A stretch of DNA of 64,000 nt from assembly GCF_001729765.1 (NCBI RefSeq), contig NZ_CP017181.1, positions 496,001 to 560,000 on the forward strand. The letters run 5' to 3'. The position numbers and the translations under genes are program-made. Positions 62,677 through 64,000 of this stretch are shown in pieces. Numbering within the stretch: the first letter of the stretch is position 1; every line of letters starts with the position of its first letter. Below the pieces are notes generated by a model that saw only the letters and a list, made by a program, of their open reading frames with translations, ran no database searches and was not told the origin of the DNA. This DNA comes from Enterobacter kobei (GTDB lineage: Bacteria; Pseudomonadota; Gammaproteobacteria; Enterobacterales; Enterobacteriaceae).

Positions 62677-63950
62677 TTTGCCGTCTCCTCACTCACAATT
62701 CGGTTTACCAGGCGTCCTACGCCTTCCACTTCCACCACCACTTCATCCCCCGGCACCACGTCGGACAGCCCCTTCGGCGTGCCGGTGGCAATCATGTCGC
62801 CCGGTTGCAGGGTCATAAAATCGCTCAGGTAGGCAATCAGGAACGGGATGCTGAAAATCAGATCCGCCGTCGTGCCAAGCTGTCGCAGTTCGCCGTTAAC
62901 GAAGGTGCGCAGGGCGAGGTTGTGTGGGTCGGGAATGGCTTCTTTTGGCACGATGTTTGGGGAAATGGGGGTCAGCCCGTCGCGGCTTTTCACCCGCAGG
63001 TTTGGGCGGTAGTAGTTCTCGAGATAGTCGCGGATGGCGTAGTCGTTGCAGACCGTGTAGCCCGCAACAACGTCCATCGCCTCGGCTTCACTCACCTTGC
63101 GGGCGGTTTTGCCGATGACCACCACCAGCTCCGCTTCGTAGTGCATGTAGTCGATGTTGTTCGGGCGCACCGAGGTCTGGTCGTCACCGTTGAAAGTGTT
63201 CGGCGCTTTGATAAACACCAGCGGCTCGGTGGGGGGCTTGAAGTCCAGCTCGCTGGCGTGGTCGGCGTAGTTCAGGCCAAGGGCGAACAGCGTGGCGTGC
63301 GGGGGCGTGCGGTGAGCGATAGCGACGTCGCGTTCGTCCACCACCGGGTTTTCCAGCGGTGGAAAACCTTTTGCCAGAATGCGTACCCGGTCTCCAGGGC
63401 GGATTTCGACGCGGCTGTGCGGGGTGCCGAGCAATATCGCATCGCCGGGATTAAGGGTCGCGAACTCACTCAGGGCGCTCAGCAGCTGCGCGGCGTTGCG
63501 ATGCAAATCGGCCGTATTCCAGTGGTCCGCCTCGCGGCCGTTAATCTCGGTGATGAGGGTCAAGTTATCCACGTTATCAACGTTGACCAGCTCGCCCAGC
63601 GGGCAGAATCCGTCCCGGCATTTCGCCTTGATCGCCGGGCGGTAGAAGCTCTCTTCCGGCAGACTCACCTCGTTGGCCAGCGCATATCCGGCAATGTACG
63701 CCGCCGCGTCTTCCTCGCGCACCTTGCTGGCCGTTTTGCCCACCACCAGCGCGACCGTTGCACCGCTTAGCACCGTTTCACCCTGCGGGAAGGGAATGGG
63801 ATCGCCTGCGCGGATCACGGTGTTATGCGGTTTGATAAACCACACTGCCGTTTTCGGCGGCGTGTTGTAGGGGGCTTTTTCAAACGCCTCAGCCCAGGCA
63901 TCGCGCTGGCTTTGATGATTCAACGCGACGGCAAAAACGGTACCTTTCAT
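62673..63950 (-). CDS. hpaG: Bifunctional OPET decarboxylase/HHDD isomerase (425 aa)
   Basis: Two tandem fumarylacetoacetase-like halves: the first with ATVALVVGKTASKVREED, the second with NYADHASELDFKPPTEPLVF, MHYEAELVVVIGKTARKV and LQPGDMIATGTPKGLSDVVPGD. Decarboxylates OPET and isomerises the product. First gene of the leftward operon. Confidence 0.95.
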   Translation of the reverse strand: MKGTVFAVALNHQSQRDAWAEAFEKAPYNTPPKTAVWFIKPHNTVIRAGDPIPFPQGETVLSGATVALVVGKTASKVREEDAAAYIAGYALANEVSLPEESFYRPAIKAKCRDGFCPLGELVNVDNVDNLTLITEINGREADHWNTADLHRNAAQLLSALSEFATLNPGDAILLGTPHSRVEIRPGDRVRILAKGFPPLENPVVDERDVAIAHRTPPHATLFALGLNYADHASELDFKPPTEPLVFIKAPNTFNGDDQTSVRPNNIDYMHYEAELVVVIGKTARKVSEAEAMDVVAGYTVCNDYAIRDYLENYYRPNLRVKSRDGLTPISPNIVPKEAIPDPHNLALRTFVNGELRQLGTTADLIFSIPFLIAYLSDFMTLQPGDMIATGTPKGLSDVVPGDEVVVEVEGVGRLVNRIVSEETAK

Positions 63951-64000
63951 TCACCTGCTCCTCACCCCGGCAGTCCGGGTTATGATTTCATTAATATGTT
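63951..64000 (-). promoter_or_regulatory. hpaG promoter region (partial)
   Basis: On the minus strand, GAGGAGCAGGTGA before the hpaG ATG is a strong ribosome-binding site, and CATAAC/ATTAATG lie 30-45 bp upstream. In other enterobacteria the repressor gene hpaR is divergent here with operators near the hpaG promoter; hpaR itself is outside the window. Confidence 0.5.

Overview
The window looks like chromosome of an Enterobacteriaceae species, most likely the Enterobacter cloacae complex. Reasons: a chromosomal fosA whose product reads like the E. cloacae FosA type, E. coli-like orthologues (yjiA, yjiX, btsT, yjiN, yjiR/yjiS, yfaZ, roxA), and a complete 4-hydroxyphenylacetate (hpa) cluster beside btsT, where it also sits in E. 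coli W. The species call is inference from protein recall; no search was run.

Left part (1-16757) is an accessory 'immigration control' region. It opens with the end of an island integrated at tRNA-Leu(CAA) leuX: an integrase running off the left edge and a 31-bp leuX 3' fragment. An IS5-family element (ISKpn26-like) follows, joining the first 108 codons of hsdR to the first 105 codons of an unrelated gene on the other strand. Its flanks do not match, so an IS-mediated deletion probably removed a restriction/defence locus. Next come a coupled HNH nuclease/methyltransferase pair, a Tlde1-type effector/membrane immunity/Hcp cassette, and a SymE-family toxin gene with a SymR-like antisense RNA. 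The cassette and symE are each preceded by a copy of the same ~125-bp region containing a LexA box. An auxiliary tryptophanyl-tRNA synthetase gene is preceded by a 17-codon leader peptide with tandem Trp codons and a textbook attenuator; it is divergent from fosA. A LacI-controlled glycoside hydrolase/symporter pair and an McrBC-type system complete the region.

Middle part (16855-29690) is one divergent locus. Leftward: amidohydrolase, DoxX protein, MFS exporter, alpha/beta hydrolase. Rightward: YcaC-type hydrolase, two XapX proteins, a lone receiver, and an 1861-residue protein combining a degenerate Ser/Thr kinase, a STAND-like ATPase, GAF, PAS and an intact histidine kinase. A FixJ-like regulator meets it tail to tail. 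Repeated TATAC elements lie in the shared promoter region.

Right part (29966-53591) is ordinary chromosome. It holds a ClpP paralogue, roxA, two MocR regulators with a yjiS-like gene, several regulator/oxidoreductase groups, a MarR-HlyD-DUF2955 efflux operon, yjiN, a LysE exporter, a Sad-like dehydrogenase, yfaZ, a phytase-like esterase, and yjiA-yjiX-btsT with a recognisable BtsR operator.

The last 10 kb is the leftward hpaGEDFHIXA-hpaBC cluster; the usual hpaR would lie just beyond the edge. It converts 4-hydroxyphenylacetate to pyruvate and succinic semialdehyde, and the neighbouring Sad-like dehydrogenase and the pyruvate importer BtsT fit those end products. REP/BIME hairpins and a second family of CCCTCTCCC/GGGAGAGGG hairpins are scattered between genes from about 30.5 kb onward.
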